From Silene conica (Eukaryota; Streptophyta; Magnoliopsida; Caryophyllales; Caryophyllaceae), in the NCBI GenBank assembly GCA_029255685.2, contig CM055315.2, forward strand, positions 54,217,358 to 54,281,357: DNA of 64,000 nt, in the 5' to 3' direction. Positions 35,005-47,023 of this stretch are shown one piece after another. Position 1 is the stretch's first letter, and every line of letters starts with the position of its first letter. The translations under genes were made by a program, and so were the position numbers. The notes beneath the pieces are model-generated. The model searched no databases, was not told where the DNA came from, and saw only the letters and a list, made by a program, of their open reading frames with translations.

Positions 35005-36432
35005 TTGCGTCGCTTTCATGTTTTTATTGCATTTTTTTGTCTCACGTTTATTGCATTTCCGTTTTGCATTGTTTCTTTCATTTCCCTTGCATAAACACAA
35101 AAATCCAAAAAATAGAAAAAAAATTCAAAAACTTCAAAAAAATGCACGTTTATTTCAGCATATAGGTTGAGTTGGAACGATAGTATTTCAATGATTACTT
35201 TGCATTTCATCTGTTTATGCCTAAGCTTTGCTTGTCAACATGTTTTAGTAGTAAAATCATATGCATAGTCCACGAGTTTTTGTCAAACTAGTTGTTAATC
35301 TTGAGACTTGACTTTGAATTTTGGCAAACTACTATACATTCTGAGGTTTTTAGAGCTTTATTAGCTGGTTTCATCTATGACCAGTTGTTAGGATGTGAGT
35401 AGTACTCCCCTTGAGACATGTTACATCAATATGCATAAACATGAACGTAATCTGCTTTATACCTGTATGCTACTTAGTTTATTGATTTTTGACACGTGCA
35501 ATGAGGTTCCTTTTCTTGTCTTACCCATAAGCTTCACATTGCCAAATTTGCCTATTTGTCCCAAAAGCTACATCCCATACTTAGCCTACCTTAACCAAGC
35601 TAGTATTTGTGGTCACGGGGACGTTTTGGTCATTTTTGGTTATTATGTTTTCATGTGAGAAAGAAAGAAAAAGAAAGAAAAAAGAAAGAAAAGAAAAGGA
35701 AAAGGGAAAAAACAGAAAAAGAAAGAAAAATCGAAAAAAAAAATACACTGCAAGCCAGTCGACCGACCGCAGTCCTTGGTCGGTCGACCAACTGACAGTA
35801 TCAGAAAAAGTGCAGTTTGTTCAAAAACTCCTTTCTTCAGCATTTATTACTCCCATACTTCATTCATATCTTTTGGGAGTCATTTTCCTTGAAAATTTTG
35901 TGAGAATCATGCTTCAAAAATAGCACCGTGTTCAAGTTCGTTGGGTTTGAAAGTTGTGAAATCTTTCATAGTTTGGATCCCGTTGTTTGCTAGCTTGGCT
36001 ATATAACTCCTCATATCCAAATCATCTTAGCCTTTCTTACCCATTACCTCACATATCTTTCTTTACCTCAGCATGTGTCGAAGTCACTAGATTGGTATGT
36101 ATATGCACGGTTGTAGAGTTTGTTTTCATGTTAGATTGCATGCATGTTTTCATGGGTCGAAGTTAGGTGAGTGTCTTTACAAAATTACTTCTTTCTATCT
36201 TTTACACATACACTCACCCTTTGCTTATTGTGTGATATGAATGACCCGCGAGAGTCCATTGTGACAAACTCTTTATGGTCGATAGATTAGCAAATTTGAC
36301 AACTTCATTTCTCGTTTGCGTGATTCATTTACTATTTCAGGGTTGACTTGGCATTAAATTGGTTTAGGCTTTACATTTGCATTTCGCTCTGAGATTGAAA
36401 TCGTTCCATTAGTTTAACATCGAGTCTAGTTC

Positions 36433-36470
36433 TTGCTTGAGGACAAGCAAGGGTTTGGTTTGGGGAGGTT
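36433..36470 (+). other. Terminal hairpin + polypurine tract
   Basis: A 7-bp stem TTGCTTG/CAAGCAA, loop AGGA (36433-36450), followed by a GGTTTGGTTTGGGGAGGTT-type tract up to the 3' LTR. Confidence 0.85.
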
Positions 36471-38270
36471 TGATGCGTGTCTTTTATATGATGTTTTACA
36501 CCTCATTTCACACGCATTTCAGAGCTCATTTGTGTAGTTTAGGCTACTATTTCCCCTATTTCGTCTACTTTCGTGTTTTGGTGCATTATTGCAGTTTAAT
36601 GCGGAAATGAGTAGATATTGAGCTAAATCCGTCCCCGAGTGCTTAGCATAGCATTTGACATGAAAAGGATGCTTAAGGAAAGAACTTGGCACGCGCTTCA
36701 AAGCCTGCAGATGGCATAAGCAAGGGTGCACACAGTTTACAAGCTTTAACAAGGAAAGAATCGCTTCGCGATATTGCAGCCTGTTTCAACTGGCTATATC
36801 TCGAGTTCTAGAGCTGATAATGGAGTGATTCCAATTGGAGGTGAAAGCTTATTCTCTTAGCTTTTCAACGCTGCAAGAATGGCTTGATTTTGATAAGCAA
36901 CGAATAAATGGCAGCTGTTTTAAGATTGACGCGCGCTGCAGAATTCGTCAGAATGCATTACTGTACTGCAGTTTGGTCGATCGACCACCTACTATGGTCG
37001 GTCGACCAAGGTACCTGATGCGCGAGATTTCAGAAACCCGGTAGTTGGTCGACCGACCAGCATCATAGGTCGGTCGACCAAGGCACAGACTTCAGAAATT
37101 CGCAAAAGCCCACGACGTGATTAGGTCAAGAGAGAAAGCTTTGAGAAACTCTTATAAAAGCCTAATCCCGTCATTAGGCTAATCATCAAGTTCTCCAATC
37201 TCTAAAATTCTCCAATACTTTTTACTTACTTCAATTTTAGAATTAGAATTAGAATTCTCTTTAGTTTGCAATCGTTGTTCTCAGTTTACTCCAAGCATAA
37301 CATTCCGTTCCATTCAATTCAATAAAGTTAATCTTTCTGCCCTATTTCCTTTATACGGTAATCCTTTCTCTATTTCGGTTTATTCATAATTTTATTAGTA
37401 TCTGGTTAGTTAGAATCCCTAAACCTTTATTGTTGTTAATTGTTATTTCGTTAATCGCATCAATCATGTTTTCTATTATCGTTATTATCGTTGTCGTTAT
37501 TGTTTTCATCAATACCATGAGTAGCTAGACCCTCATATGTTAGGATGTAGGCAACCTATAGCGTAGATGGCGTAGTTTAGGGCAACCCGTAGCAGTACTT
37601 GGACAGACTAGCTTCTCTGGTCGGTCGACTGAGTTGATTGGTCGATCGACCGGTGAACCTGGTCGGTCGACTGATTACGCATCTGATCAGTTTTGTTTTA
37701 TCCTGTTAAAAGCAATATCTTTCAATAAGACCAAAAGGAGACTTGTTAGATGCTTAGTGATGACCAAACCATAGATCGAAAGACAGGGAAGGGCATTAGT
37801 TAATGGTTTAAACGTTTAAGTTACTTACAATCGAAAGATTTGTGACTTAGGCTTTAGGAATCACTAATCGTGTTGACACCTAGTATTAGTGAGACCTAGG
37901 GACTAGTAGCATAGGCCGAAAGGAACTATTAGTTAACCTGGACCGAAAGGACTCGTTATACCCATCTTACGCGACTGTAATGCATGTTTACTTAGACCGT
38001 TTGCCATCATAGCTATAGTGACCCGAACATCCTAGCATCTCTTTTATCACCGTTTTTACGTCTTCTTTTTAGTTTTATTCTTTACTTTAATTGTTAGACT
38101 TAGTTCAAACCAAAATAACTCAAAACCCCCTCTTTATTGTCACTTAATAGATTGAAAATTAGCAAACAGAATTAACCTTGTCTCTCTGTGGTTCGTCCCT
38201 TACTATCATTATCTATAGTTTTAGTTTGGTTTATAAATCTTATCTTTGACACCCACAACGACGGGTATCA
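36471..38270 (+). repeat. 3' LTR of Athila-like element 2
   Basis: 1800 bp, a direct repeat of 30683-32482 with TATA box at 37153-37159 and the same palindromic motif clusters. Confidence 0.92.
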
Positions 38271-39372
38271 ACTGACGTTGCTTAAGCATAGGTTTGCTAC
38301 CTCATCTTTTTTTGAGTCCTCGTCATCTCCGGATTCTAATTCTCCCCAGCACGACGCAAGCATCACCTTTTTGAATTCCATTTTGGTCTTTTCCCTCTTA
38401 GATTTGTCATTGATTTTATCCCAACTTGGACAGTCCTTTATCATGTGGTCTTGTTGTCCACATTTAAAACATCCGCTTTTGAAGAATGTTTATTTCGAGT
38501 CAGTTTTCTTTTTGTCGAAAGTTTTCTTGTTGGGGTTCTTGTATCTCCCTTTGAAAACTGCTTTCTTAAATCGTCTTGCGAATAGAACTGTTTCATCTTC
38601 AAGTTCTTCTTCGCATACTTCGCTTGTGGAGGCTTGTAGAGCGATGCCCTTTCCTTTGGGGTCATCATCATCTTTGTTTAGCATGATCTCATGAGCCATC
38701 AGAGATCCTATAAGTTCTTGGTAAGTTATTTGAGTTAGATCACGTGCTTCTTCAATGGATGTGACCTTTGGTTGCCACTTCTTGGTAAGACTCCTAAGGA
38801 TCTTCCGAATGATATATTCAGAATCGATCTTCCTACCAAGGTTCCGTAGTTCATTGATAATGCAAGAAAATCGTGCAGACATGCTATCAATAGATTCATT
38901 TTTTTCCATAGTGAAAAGTTCCTATCTTTGAATAAGCAAATCTATACAATGTTTCTTGACTACGGATGTACCTTCGTAGGCAAGTTCAAGACCATCCCAT
39001 ATTTCCTTAGCGGAATTACAATATGAGAATCTATCAAATTCTGAAGTTATCATACCGTATTGTAGGAGACTCATAGCCTTTGAATTCTTCTCTGCAATTT
39101 TGTAGTCGGCTTCTACATAATCACTTTCCATCTTTTCATAGGTTGTTCCATTGGCGGCTGCGACCAAGATTTTCTTTGGTCCGGTTTGAATGATCTTCCA
39201 ACATTCCAATCACATCCCTTGTTGTAGTGAGTCATCATATTCTTCCATAAACTGTAGTTCTTACCATCGAAGATAGGACACTTGAGATGCTTGGAATCCA
39301 TTGTTGATAGCGTATATAATATAGAATCAATAGTAAGATCAATCTCCCGCGGTTAGGCGATCAAGAGCACGA

Positions 39373-39387
39373 GGCTCTGATACCAAT
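39373..39387 (-). other. Primer binding site of the minus-strand Sirevirus
   Basis: The plus strand GGCTCTGATACCAAT, i.e. TTGGTATCAGAGCC on the element strand, abuts the 5' LTR. Confidence 0.9.
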
Positions 39388-40838
39388 TGAAGAGTCTATT
39401 GACATGATATGCTCGAGAAGGGGGGGGGACGGTTTAATTGAGTATGCCTTCTTTTTAAAATCTTCTTCGATGTGTGCTTTTGTATGGTGATCGTTGAGTA
39501 GAGCAAATAATAAATAGAGACACGATATTTTTGAAGTGGTTCGGTTTCACACTTTGAAACCTACGTCCACTATTCTCGATTAATAAAATTAGCACCGACT
39601 CCGGATTACAATTTTATCAACCCTACTCGTACAACTTTGATGTTAGTTGTAACTCAATCTAGATACTGTTAAATATCCAGCTACGACAAGTACCGTTAAA
39701 TACTTGCTTACAATGAGTACCGTGAAATACTCGATCTATCTTACGCTAATAAGATAAGTCTTCAATGTTCTTCAAAGTCACAATCTTGAATGAATAAGAT
39801 CAATGCTGGAGCACTTGAATCTTGAAACGAATATGACAATTTAAGCTCGAATCTTGAAGAATTATGATCGGCGGTTTTTCTCGATTTGTGTGAATGTTTG
39901 TGTATGAGTTCGTGTGGTTCAATGTGTCACAAGTATCCTATTTATATGGAATTATGTCTAGGTTTATTAAACCCTAGAAGATTTAGGAATATTACTAAAA
40001 CTAGAATTCTAGTCTTTAGGTAAGACTACCATAAATCTAATCTTAATTTATTTAGGAAAGATTTAAATAAGATATTTAAGTATTATATATGGAATCAATT
40101 TTCTAATTCATATTTAGGAATGATCTCATATATTAAATAAATAGCAACCTTATTGAAATCAACTTCCTAAACTTTGTCAAAATATAATAAATTATATTCC
40201 ATAATATAATCTAGATTGCTTTTAGCTTATTTAAATAAATACATATTTATTTAATTAAACAACCCCACACGATTAAGGAACGTGTCATTGTACACGACTT
40301 CCTAAACCGTTTCATACTAAATCTAGAATTATATTACTTGACAAATCAGTTAAATAAAAATCCTTAGCTTATTAGAAATAAATAATCTACTCATACTCAT
40401 AAGAAAATTATTTATTCCTTTTTAACTATTAGATATTTTATATTAACCTATTAAGATAAATAATTCCATAAAATTAGAATACCAATTATCCATTAATTTA
40501 ACACGACGATTTTAGGAGAACAAAATCGTTTCAACCATCACAAATATTTCGATCATTTCTTCTTTATGGAGTTATAGCTACGAGCTATAACTTGAACCAA
40601 TCTAATACTAAAGTTATAGTTGATAAGTATAACTTTAGTTCATTATGTGCACTTGTGATCTTCTTTCAATCCTTGATTAGTCAATCCATTGACTAATATT
40701 CTTGAATCTTTTATACTTGATTGATGAGATCTTCTAAACTTAATATTCTGTACACTTAGCACACGATTATACGCACGAGTATATAATATATAGCTAGACT
40801 TGTCATTATCAAAACATAAACATATATACTTAATATAT
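39388..40838 (-). repeat. 5' LTR of the minus-strand Sirevirus (main part)
   Basis: 1451 bp; the last part of the same LTR lies at 50705-50727 on the far side of the plus-strand insertion. It is a direct repeat of 6992-8449 with a few percent difference. Confidence 0.92.
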
Positions 40839-42223
40839 TGTTGAACCATATATTCAAATATATATATTAAGTATATATGTCTATGTTTTGATAATGACAA
40901 GTCTAGCTGTGTATATATTATATACTCGTGCGTATAATCGTGTGCTAAGTGTACAGAATATTAGTAACAAGATCTAATCAATCAAGTATAAAAGATTCAA
41001 GTATGTTAGTCAATGAATTGACTAAGTCGAAGATTGATAGAAGATCACAAGCGCGCCTAATGAACTAAAGTTATACTTATCAACTATAGCTTTAGTACGA
41101 GATTGATTCAAGTTATAGCTCGTAGCTATAACTCTATATTATGAAGAAATGATCGATATATATGTGATTGGTTGAAACGATTTTAGTTTCCAAAATCGTC
41201 ATGGACAATTAATGTTTAATTGGTATTCTATTTTTAATATGGAATTATTAATCTTAATAGGTTTATATAAAATATTCTTTTGGTTAAATAGGAATAAATA
41301 ATTTTCTTATGAGTTAATTATTCATTACTAAATAAACTAAGGATTTTTATATAATCATAATTGTCAAATAATATAATCTAAATATGGTTTGATACGACTT
41401 TGGGAAACGTGTATCATGTCACGATTCCATAATTCGTATAGGATTAGTTTAAGTAAATATTATGTATTTATTTAATATCCTAAACAAACTAGATTATATC
41501 ATGATAATATAATTTATTATCTTTGACATGGTTTAGAATGTTGTTTTAATAAGGTTACCATTTGTTTATTATATAAAGATCTTTACTAAATATGAATTAG
41601 GAAATTGATTCCTTATATAATACTTATTGTATATTATTAAATGTTTCCTAAATATATTAAGATTAGATTTATGGCAAGTATTACTAAAAGACTAGTATTC
41701 TAGTCTAAGTAATATTCCTAAATCATCTAGGGTTCAAATTACCTAGATATATATTCTATATAAATAGACTACCTATGATACATTAATTGACACGACATAC
41801 ACATACATATATTCACGAAAACCGAGAGAGAGAAACCGCCGATCGTATTCTTCAAGATTCAAACTTATCATTGTCACATCCGATTAAAGATTCAAGTGCT
41901 CAAGCATTGATCTTATTCATTCGACATTGTGACATCAAGAAACCTCGAAGACTTTATCTTATTAACGTAAGATAAATCGAGTATTTAGCGGTACTCATTG
42001 TAAGGAAAGTATTTAACGGTATTTGTCGTAAGCTAGATATTTAACGGTATCTAGATAGAGTTGCGACTAACATTAAAGTTGCACGAGTAGGGTTGATAAA
42101 ATTGTTATCCAGAGTTGGTACTAATTTTATTAATCGAGAATAGTGGACGTAGGTCTCAAAGTGTGAGACTGAACCACTTCAAAAATATTGTGTCTCTCTT
42201 CATTATTTGTTCTACTCGACGAT

Positions 42224-44489
42224 TGTAATACCGCGTATTTTGTTTATAATATTTCGTACTTATATAGTCACGTGTTGATAATATTTGAATGATGTTTACC
42301 TCGAATTTGAGTATGACATTTATGGTTTATAGTGACGTTTTTATCGTATTTGAATATTAGTATTCGATAATTATCTTATCGAATAAGTAATACCTTTCAT
42401 TTTCGAAACTCGGGTTTTGACTCGGAGTTAGCATTATAGGTTTTATATTATGTTACGACTTTATATTAATTGCTATCGTAAGTAGATACCTCAACTAATT
42501 ATAATGTTACGAGTTATATGTGTATAACGAGTTGGGCTCGGTTCAAATTATGTGAATAATGTTATGAGGATAGTCATAATAGACTATGAGTTGTGATTGG
42601 GCCAAGAACTTGTGTTTAACCGTATGCCCAATACACGGAAAGACCCTACAACCCTACACGCCCGTATGAATCATACGTATGCCCCATCCGAAACCCTAGT
42701 TGTTTTCCTTCACACCTGCCTCTCCTCAACACTAGCAACGACAACCGTCCAAACAAGAGAGAGAGAGAGTGAGGTGGCAGCGAGCGGCGGTGGTTAAGGA
42801 TGTTCAGGGAGCCTTCGAAGCGGTTTCGAGTCTAACCTAAGGTGAGTTTAACGTTCTTTCTTTCATTTCGCGTCTATGGTGGTAAGCGTCGCTGTGGTCG
42901 AGTCTTCGTCGTGCCTAGGGTTGGTTACGGGAGTAAGAGCGAGTGTAGGGTTGGTGGTTGGCTGCCGTTAGTCCTCGGCAGTGGGTGTTGCTCACTTGCT
43001 TGGGGTCGGTTGCGCGTAAGGGGATTTGGTGGTACCACCGTTGACTCGGGGGAGGTCGACACGGTGGCACCATGGTGATAGTATGTGCCTGACGTCAAGG
43101 GGTAGTGATGGTGGTGGTCTTGGTGGTTGTCGGAGTTGCGGGCGTTGGTTAGGGGTAGTCGGGTTCGCGGGAGTGAGTTAAGGACGGGGCTGGTTGTGAG
43201 TGTAGTGAGACACGCAGGTTGAGGCGAGGGTGGTAGGCGGTGGTTGCCGGCGGTGATGGAGGAGTAGCGTGGTGGTAAGGGTGGTTATGGGTCGCGAAGA
43301 TGGTGTTCTGTCGTTTTGTAGTTTTGCGTAATACGTATAACAAATATGGCTTTCTTTTACTACAAATATTATTATTATATTGCTAATAGTGTATTATTAT
43401 TATTATTATTATTATTATTAGATTATGGTTAATATTGTATTGTGTAATTTTGGTTATAGTATTTTAAATAATTGACTAAGATGAATAATTGAGGGGCTTT
43501 ACGAGTCGGGAAAGTTTCGATTTAAGAAAGTTACTACTTCGGAAAAGTTACTATTTTTGGAAACTTTCCATTATCGAAGGTTTCTATTTATAGCAAGTAT
43601 AGTTTGTTTTGGGGTTTCGGGAAGGTTATTAATTCGTTATGTATACGTGTTTAGGGAGCGAGTTTCACGTGGAACAGTTCTAACGAGCCTTGGACTTGTC
43701 TTCATTCTGCTATTCGAGGTAGGGGAATACCGTATGCCTGTTGATGAGTTATTTGATTATTAATCAATGTTAACAATGTTCATCTTATTATATTGAATGA
43801 TTGATATATTGCTGTATTTGATTGAATAATTCTGTGACATGATACGATGTGACGAATAATGGGTCTTGTGATATGGAGCGGAGTATATTGGGTCTTGTGA
43901 CTGGTGTGGAGTATATTGGGTCTTGTGATTTGTGTGGAGTATATTGGGTCTTGTGACTGGTGCGGAGTATATTGGGTCTTGTGATTGGTGTGGAGGTAAT
44001 GGGTCTTGTGATCGGTGCGGAGTTTATTTGGTGTTGGATCGGTGCGGAGTTTATTTGGTGTTGGATCGGTGCGGAGTTTATTTGGCGTTGGATCGGTGCG
44101 GAGTATATTATATTGTTGTTTATGTTTTATCTGTTTTACCTACTCAACCTCATGCTTGACCCTGTGTATTCGTGTGACACCTACGATGATCCGGAATGGG
44201 GAGTAGATTCTACAGGAAGGAGACAGATGAGCTAGGAGCTGGGACGGGAATGTGAGATGCAGATTTGTGACCGACTTAGAATTATATCACTTATAGAGTA
44301 GTCATCAGTTGTACTTTTATTCTGTTTCGTAGTCTTGTAATATCAAAGTTTAAGTTTAATCCGTTTGATATAAAGTACTTTGGTTTGATTTACTTTGTTA
44401 TACACTACCTCGGATATTCCGAGATGGTAACAACTCTATTTATTCGAGAATGTCTTGCTAAAGGCTCTTGAATAAATGGGGGTGTTACA
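42224..44489 (+). mobile_element. Solo LTR, probably Ty3/Gypsy
   Basis: 2266 bp from TGTAATACC to GGTGTTACA, with the 5-bp TSD ACGAT on both sides (42219-42223; 44490-44494). No primer site, purine tract or coding domain lies inside, so it is the single LTR left after recombination. TGTAAYACC...GGTGTTACA ends are common in plant gypsy chromoviruses; the family call is tentative. It contains a TTA microsatellite (about 43390-43420) and a minisatellite (about 43880-44105). Confidence 0.85.
43880..44105 (+). repeat. 28-bp/27-bp minisatellite within the solo LTR
   Basis: Units containing GGAGTATATTGGGTCTTGTG step by 28 bp (starts near 43881, 43909, 43937, 43965). They grade into three 27-bp units containing GATCGGTGCGGAGTTTATTT. 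Short ORFs across it are by-products of the repeat. Confidence 0.85.
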
Positions 44490-44597
44490 ACGATCATCTA
44501 ACAATCATACACACATCGAAGAAGATTTCGGAAAGAAGGCATACTCAATTCAACCCCCCCTCCCTTTTTGAGTATATTATATGAATAGACTCTTCAA

Positions 44598-44610
44598 TTG
44601 GTATCAAAGC
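44598..44610 (+). other. Primer binding site of the plus-strand Sirevirus
   Basis: TTGGTATCAAAGC, one mismatch from the usual initiator-Met primer site, next to the LTR end at 44596. Confidence 0.8.
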
Positions 44611-44681
44611 CTCGTGCTCTTGATCACCTAGCCGCGTGAGTTTTGATCTTTCTATATTCTGTATTATATACTCTATCAACA

Positions 44682-47015
44682 ATGGATTCCAAGCATCTCA
44701 AGTGCCCTATCTTCGATGGCAAAAACTATAGTCGATGGAAGAATATGATGACTCATTACATCAAGGGATGTGATTGGGAATGTTTGAAGATCATCCAAAC
44801 CGGACCAAAGAAAATCTTGGTCGTCGCCGCCAATGGAACAACCTACGAAAAGATGGAAAGCGATTATGTGGAAAGTGACTACAAAATTGCAGAAAAGAAT
44901 TCTAAGGCTATGAGCCTCCTACAAAACGGTATGATAACCTCAGAATTTGATAGATTCTCATCTTGTAGTTCCGCTAAGGAAATATGGGATAGTCTCGAAC
45001 TTGCCTACGAAGGAACATCCGCAGTCAGGAAACATCGTATAGATTTGCTTATTCAAAGATATGAACTTTTCAATATGGAAAGGAATGAATCTATTGATAG
45101 CATGTCTGCACGATTTTCTTGTATTATTAATGAACTGCGGAACCTTGGTAGAAAGATCGATTCTGAGGATATCATTCGAAAGATTCTCAGGAGTCTCACC
45201 AAAAAGTGGCAACCAAAGGTCACAGCTATAGAAGAAGCAAGAGATCTATCTCAGATCACCTACCAAGAACTTATTGGATCTCTGATGGCTCATGAGATCA
45301 TGCTAAATAAGGATGATGACGATTCCAAAGGGAAGGGCGTCGCTTTACAAGCCTCCACAAGCGAAGTAAGCGAAGAAGAACTTGAGGATGAAACAGTTCT
45401 ATTCGCAAGACGCTTTAAGAAAGCAGTGTTCAAGGGTAGATACAAAAACCCTAACAACAAAACGGTCGACAAAAAGAAAACTGACTCCAAACAAACATTC
45501 CTTAAAAAGGGATGTTTTAAGTGTGGTCAACAAGATCATATGATCAAGGATTGTCCAAGCTGGGACAAAATCAAAGACAAGTCAAAAAGAGAAAAGACCA
45601 AAACGGAGTTCAAGAAAGTAATGCTTGCATCTTGCTGGGGAGAATTAGAATCTGAGGATGACGAGGACTCCGAAGAAGAAGAGACAGCACACTTGTGCCT
45701 AAGCAACGTCAGCCTATATCTAATCTCAAACGACAATGATGAAGATGATGCATCTAATATGTGTCTCCTTGGAGAATCCGACTCAGACGACGACGACGAA
45801 GAGGTAAATTTTCTTCAACTCAAAAGTCAAGTTAAAAATCTATCTAAGGCTATGTTAATTAAATATTTTGAGGAAACCCTAGACCAATGTCATGAACAAA
45901 GTCTTGAGTTAGATGAATTGAAGGAACATATCCTCGATATTGCTCAGGAAAATCAACTTCTGAAAGCCAAAGCTAAAAAACTGAAATCCAAAATAAGCAT
46001 TGAAGCAAATGCTAAGTTGGAAACAGTTATGTCTGAGAAAAAGGTTCTTGAGTCTAAAGTTATAGCTAATGAAGCTATAACCTCAAAACTGAAACTCAAC
46101 ATCAAAGAGCTTCAATCTAAAGTTATAGCTAATGAAGCTATAACTTCAGATTTGAGAAAGGCTAATGAGCTTCTAAAGTCCAAATCTTCGATTATAGTCG
46201 AAGATGTGACTCACCTAGAAGAAGTTGAGATCCTCGAAAGCAAGATTATGGATCTAGAATTCAATCTATCTAAAGTCAAGAAGGAACATGCCAAAATTGT
46301 GTCCGACTTCCATAAAGACATTCAAAACTTAAAAGAGTCTAGTAACACTGACCATAGTGAATGTAAGAAAGAAATAGACTCCTTAAAGGACCTCCTTCTT
46401 CATGCTCGGAAAGTTCACGATAAATAGGAAGGAAGCACTAACGTTCTAAACTTCCTAACTGAACAATCTGACAACAACATGAAAATGGGGTTAGGTCACG
46501 AGTGTTATGGAAGAAGGAATCACTCAAAATGTAAACAAAGCCCAACATACATAGACTTTAGAAGGAGAAAATATGCCGACCTTCCTGAGTATTTAATATG
46601 TACTTATTGTGGCCATACTGGACACCTCCGAGAAAACTGTGTAAAACACGCACAAGATTTTAAAACCGGGGTAAAGTTTGTCAAATCCTTAGGAATTCCA
46701 AACGACACTATTTCTGTCTCTGATAGTGATGATGACAAAATTGAGGAAAGAAACATTGACGACAGATGGTTCTACGACATGACATTTGATTACGAAGAAA
46801 AGAAAAATAGAACCAAACAAACTCCTCAACAAACAACACAAAAAAATTGGTCATCAAGAGTCCAAACTAGGACTTACACAAAAACATCAAAACCTAACTA
46901 CTACCAATATAGAAAGACCTATGTTAGACAAGTTTGGGTTAAAAAGAAAGATGTATTTGTGATTACTAACAACAAAGGACCCAAGTATGCTTGGGTACTT
47001 AAATCCTGTCTTTAA
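44682..47015 (+). pseudogene. gag: Gag region of the plus-strand Sirevirus
   Basis: Starts with MDSKHLKCPIFDGKNY. A DUF4219/UBN2 gag core is followed by a CX2CX4HX4C zinc knuckle (segment CFKCGQQDHMIKDC), a Glu/Asp-rich stretch, a long coiled coil with repeated VIANEAITS units, and a second knuckle (CTYCGHTGHLRENC). It is much better preserved than the minus-strand relative, with about one break. Confidence 0.85.
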
Positions 47016-47023
47016 AATTATTC

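Larger units (their letters stand above)
33977..36470 (+). other. 3' non-coding region of Athila-like element 2
   Basis: Contains GGTCGGTCGACC-type motifs at about 34520-34630 and 35755-35795, an internal hairpin module (34964-35004), an A/G-rich tract (about 35655-35745), blocks shared with element 1, and the terminal hairpin module (36433-36470). No gene is supportable. Confidence 0.75.
30683..38270 (+). mobile_element. Athila-like Ty3/Gypsy gag-only element 2
   Basis: Two 1800-bp LTRs (30683-32482; 36471-38270), TG...CA, flanked by the 5-bp TSD ACTGA (30678-30682; 38271-38275). The interior has the Athila-type primer site (32488-32505), an intact 444-residue gag ORF and a long 3' region with two hairpin plus purine-tract modules, but no pol coding. 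The LTRs differ by roughly 2 percent by eye, so it is older than element 1. It looks whole for a gag-only element and sits within the Sirevirus gag. Confidence 0.93.
29399..39301 (-). pseudogene. gag: Sirevirus gag region, split by Athila-like element 2
   Basis: Two stretches, 39301-38276 and 30677-29399, lie on either side of the insertion at 30683-38270. The start is the MDSKHLKCPIF segment at 39301. Recognisable parts are a DUF4219/UBN2 gag core, a CCHC-type zinc knuckle, an acidic region, a long Lys/Glu/Leu-rich coiled coil with repeated VIANEAITS units, and a second zinc-finger area. Long coiled-coil gag is typical of Sireviruses. Fossil, with several breaks. Confidence 0.85.
40839..44596 (+). 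repeat. 5' LTR of the plus-strand Sirevirus, interrupted by a solo LTR
   Basis: LTR sequence at 40839-42223 and 44490-44596; the solo LTR occupies the middle. A TATA box (TATATAAATA) is at 41757-41766. The final ACTCTTCA at 44596 is followed by the primer site. Confidence 0.88.

Noticed and set aside
30731-37044. Matching short ORF pairs at 30731/36519 and 31047/36835
   Set aside because: They are LTR copies of one element; no coding signature.
42597-44235. Several ORFs of 60-90 residues
   Set aside because: They lie inside the solo LTR, and those after 43900 are products of the 28-bp minisatellite.
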